A stretch of DNA of 64,000 nucleotides, from assembly GCF_002556635.1 (NCBI RefSeq), contig NZ_MWMO01000007.1, forward strand, positions 1-64,000, read 5' to 3'. Both the position numbers and the translations under genes were made by a program. How positions within the stretch are numbered: the stretch's first letter is position 1; each line of letters starts with the position of its first letter. The notes beneath the pieces were generated by a model. That model was not told where the DNA came from and searched no databases. It was given only the letters and a program-made list of their open reading frames with translations. Source of the stretch: Novosphingobium sp. PC22D. Lineage in GTDB: Bacteria; Pseudomonadota; Alphaproteobacteria; Sphingomonadales; Sphingomonadaceae. This document shows, piece by piece, positions 62,779 to 64,000 of the stretch.

Positions 62779-63755
62779 TCCCCCTGAACGTTCTCGATCT
62801 CATCCCCGTGCGCGAAGGCGGCACCGTTGCCGAAGGGCTCGCCGAAGCGGCGCGCACCGCCAGGGCGGCGGAGGAGGCGGGCTACGGGCGATACTGGGTG
62901 GCCGAGCACCACGGCATGGCCGGCATCGCCGGCGGCGCGACCTCGGTGGTGCTCGCGCATCTCGGCCACGCGACCTCGACCATCCGCATCGGCGCGGGCG
63001 GGATCATGCTGCCCAATCACACGCCCTACGTGATCGCCGAGCAGTTCGGCACGCTCGCGGCGCTGTTCCCCGACCGGGTCGATCTCGGGCTGGGCCGCGC
63101 GCCGGGCGCGGACGGGCGGCTCGCCCAGGCGCTGCGCAAGGACATCCGCAATGCGGCCGACCACTTTCCGCAGGACGTCGTCGAATTGCGAGCGCGGTTC
63201 GAGGGCGACCAGCGCGTCACGTTCGATTCGCCGCAGGCGAGCGGCGCGAACGTCGAGATGTGGATTCTGGGATCGAGCCTGTTCGGCGCGCAGCTCGCGG
63301 CGATGCTCGGCCTGCCCTATGCCTTCGCCTCGCATTTCGCGCCCGCGCAGCTCGATCAGGCGGCGCAGGTCTATCGCGAGCGGTTCGAGCCCTCGGCCGC
63401 GCTCGACAAGCCGCGCTTCATGGCGGGGATCAACGTGCTGTGCGCCGAGACCGACGAGGAGGCGCGCTATCTCGCCTCGAGCAACGAGCAGGGCTTCGTC
63501 GCGCTGCGCGGCGGCAGCCCGGGCAAGCTCCAGCCGCCGATCCGGGGTTACCGCGATACGCTCGACCGCGCCTCGCTGGCGCTGCTCGAGCAGATGCGCG
63601 CGGTCAGCGCGATCGGCGCCCCGGCGACGGTGCGCGCCGGTATCGAGGAATTCGCGCAGCGCACCGGAGCGGACGAACTCATCGTTTCGGGCTCGACCTT
63701 CGATCCCGAGGCCTGGCGGCGCTCGCTCGTGCTGACGATGGAGGCTTTGCGCTGA
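62775..63755 (+). CDS. LLM-class flavin-dependent oxidoreductase
   Basis: A 326-residue luciferase-like monooxygenase (YhbW-type): ARAAEEAGYGRYWVAEHHGM, GAGGIMLPNHTPYVIAEQFG, and DLGLGRAPGADGR. It uses FMN/FMNH2. The substrate is not known. Although LLM enzymes are related to luciferase, this gene is about 20 kb from the luxEC-like pair and belongs to a different transcript. Confidence 0.82.
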   Translation: MIPLNVLDLIPVREGGTVAEGLAEAARTARAAEEAGYGRYWVAEHHGMAGIAGGATSVVLAHLGHATSTIRIGAGGIMLPNHTPYVIAEQFGTLAALFPDRVDLGLGRAPGADGRLAQALRKDIRNAADHFPQDVVELRARFEGDQRVTFDSPQASGANVEMWILGSSLFGAQLAAMLGLPYAFASHFAPAQLDQAAQVYRERFEPSAALDKPRFMAGINVLCAETDEEARYLASSNEQGFVALRGGSPGKLQPPIRGYRDTLDRASLALLEQMRAVSAIGAPATVRAGIEEFAQRTGADELIVSGSTFDPEAWRRSLVLTMEALR

Positions 63756-63872
63756 GGGTCAACGCCACTAAGGGGCGAGTTGATCCAGATCAGATCGTGC
63801 GGCATGTGGCCGACCTAGCCTGCAAGGGTGGCCTGTCGCGACTTGGGGAACGGCAACAACAACGGACGGGAT

Positions 63873-64000
63873 ATGGATAAGGCAGACGTCGTCATTGTCG
63901 GGGCAGGGCACGCGGGCGCGCAATGCGCCATTGCCCTGCGGCAGAACGGGTTCGAAGGTACGATCACGGTCATTGGCCGCGAACCGGAATATCCCTATGA
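63873..64000 (+). CDS. Ferredoxin reductase-like FAD/NAD(P) oxidoreductase (5' end)
   Basis: The first 42 codons of a reductase: [20 protein letters not shown], with the Rossmann GAGHAG motif and the [16 protein letters not shown] segment seen in BphA4-type enzymes. The gene continues beyond the window, so its product cannot be judged fully. Confidence 0.75.
   Translation, partial: MDKADVVIVGAGHAGAQCAIALRQNGFEGTITVIGREPEYPY

Noticed and set aside
62775..63755. Luciferase-like flavoprotein as the missing partner of luxEC
   Set aside because: It belongs to the YhbW-type LLM group, is about 20 kb away on another transcript, and no second luciferase subunit is present.
1..64000. CRISPR array, rRNA or tRNA genes
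   Set aside because: No regularly spaced repeats and no rRNA or tRNA signatures were seen while reading the window; a dedicated scan such as tRNAscan-SE could not be run here.

Overview
The window looks like a chromosomal or megaplasmid segment of a sphingomonad (Alphaproteobacteria, Sphingomonadales). The evidence is two TonB-dependent receptors with the VVTAQKREE / IVTAQRREE plug start, a dmp/xyl-type meta-cleavage set, GC-rich core genes (glnE, thrS, cydAB) and GTG/TTG starts with overlapping stops. The genus cannot be fixed by eye. The first 26 kb is visibly AT-richer and full of decayed insertion sequences; the rest is GC-rich.

Region 1 (1-1.9 kb) is a graveyard of IS3 and IS21 remnants. 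Region 2 (2.1-25.8 kb) is a catabolic island. A TetR regulator and a convergent acyl-CoA synthetase are followed by an array whose order matches the ibuprofen genes ipfABDEF: Rieske oxygenase alpha and beta, an Ltp2-like thiolase-fold protein, a DUF35 protein and a CoA ligase. A complete meta-cleavage lower pathway follows (hydrolase, catechol 2,3-dioxygenase, GlcG-like protein, semialdehyde dehydrogenase, hydratase, acylating aldehyde dehydrogenase, aldolase, decarboxylase, tautomerase, XylT-type ferredoxin), then a ferredoxin reductase. Decayed IS110 and IS3 copies at 20.0-22.5 kb separate these genes from a TonB receptor and a Rieske ferredoxin that fit the same pathway. A nearly identical 20-bp palindrome lies about 50 bases upstream of both ipfA and the TonB receptor gene, tying the two halves into one regulon. 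A 254-258 bp IS3 fragment is repeated in the same orientation on both sides of the catabolic block. The expected chemistry is: aryl-propionate to its CoA ester, ring 1,2-dioxygenation, loss of propionyl-CoA to give an alkylcatechol, then meta-cleavage to pyruvate and an aldehyde or acyl-CoA.

Region 3 (26.0-27.9 kb) holds a truncated IS3 orfA, a P4-type integrase and a possible miniature inverted-repeat element. Region 4 (27.9-40.0 kb) is a second, less familiar catabolic cluster: a secreted amidohydrolase, a Tat-exported M19 dipeptidase-like protein that lacks its N-terminal metal ligands, an ornithine cyclodeaminase/mu-crystallin homologue, a flavin-binding split-barrel protein, a TonB receptor, a hydantoinase-A-like protein, a DUF917 protein and a MalT-like LuxR regulator. 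It probably takes up and opens a cyclic amide, hydantoin-like or peptide-like compound; the substrate is unknown.

Region 5 (40.1-64.0 kb) is mostly core genome. It contains a luxC/luxE-like pair with a divergent TetR gene, a globin-coupled chemoreceptor, a cyanide-insensitive-type bd oxidase operon with a DUF2474 small subunit, an M23 endopeptidase, glnE-bcp-DUF455, an M28 peptidase with an agmatine-deiminase-family enzyme, thrS with a spermidine-synthase-like gene, a small membrane-protein/XRE operon behind two identical-arm palindromes, an HhH protein, a hydrolase, a TPR protein, an LLM flavoprotein and the start of a ferredoxin-reductase-like gene. No tRNA, rRNA or CRISPR array was seen.
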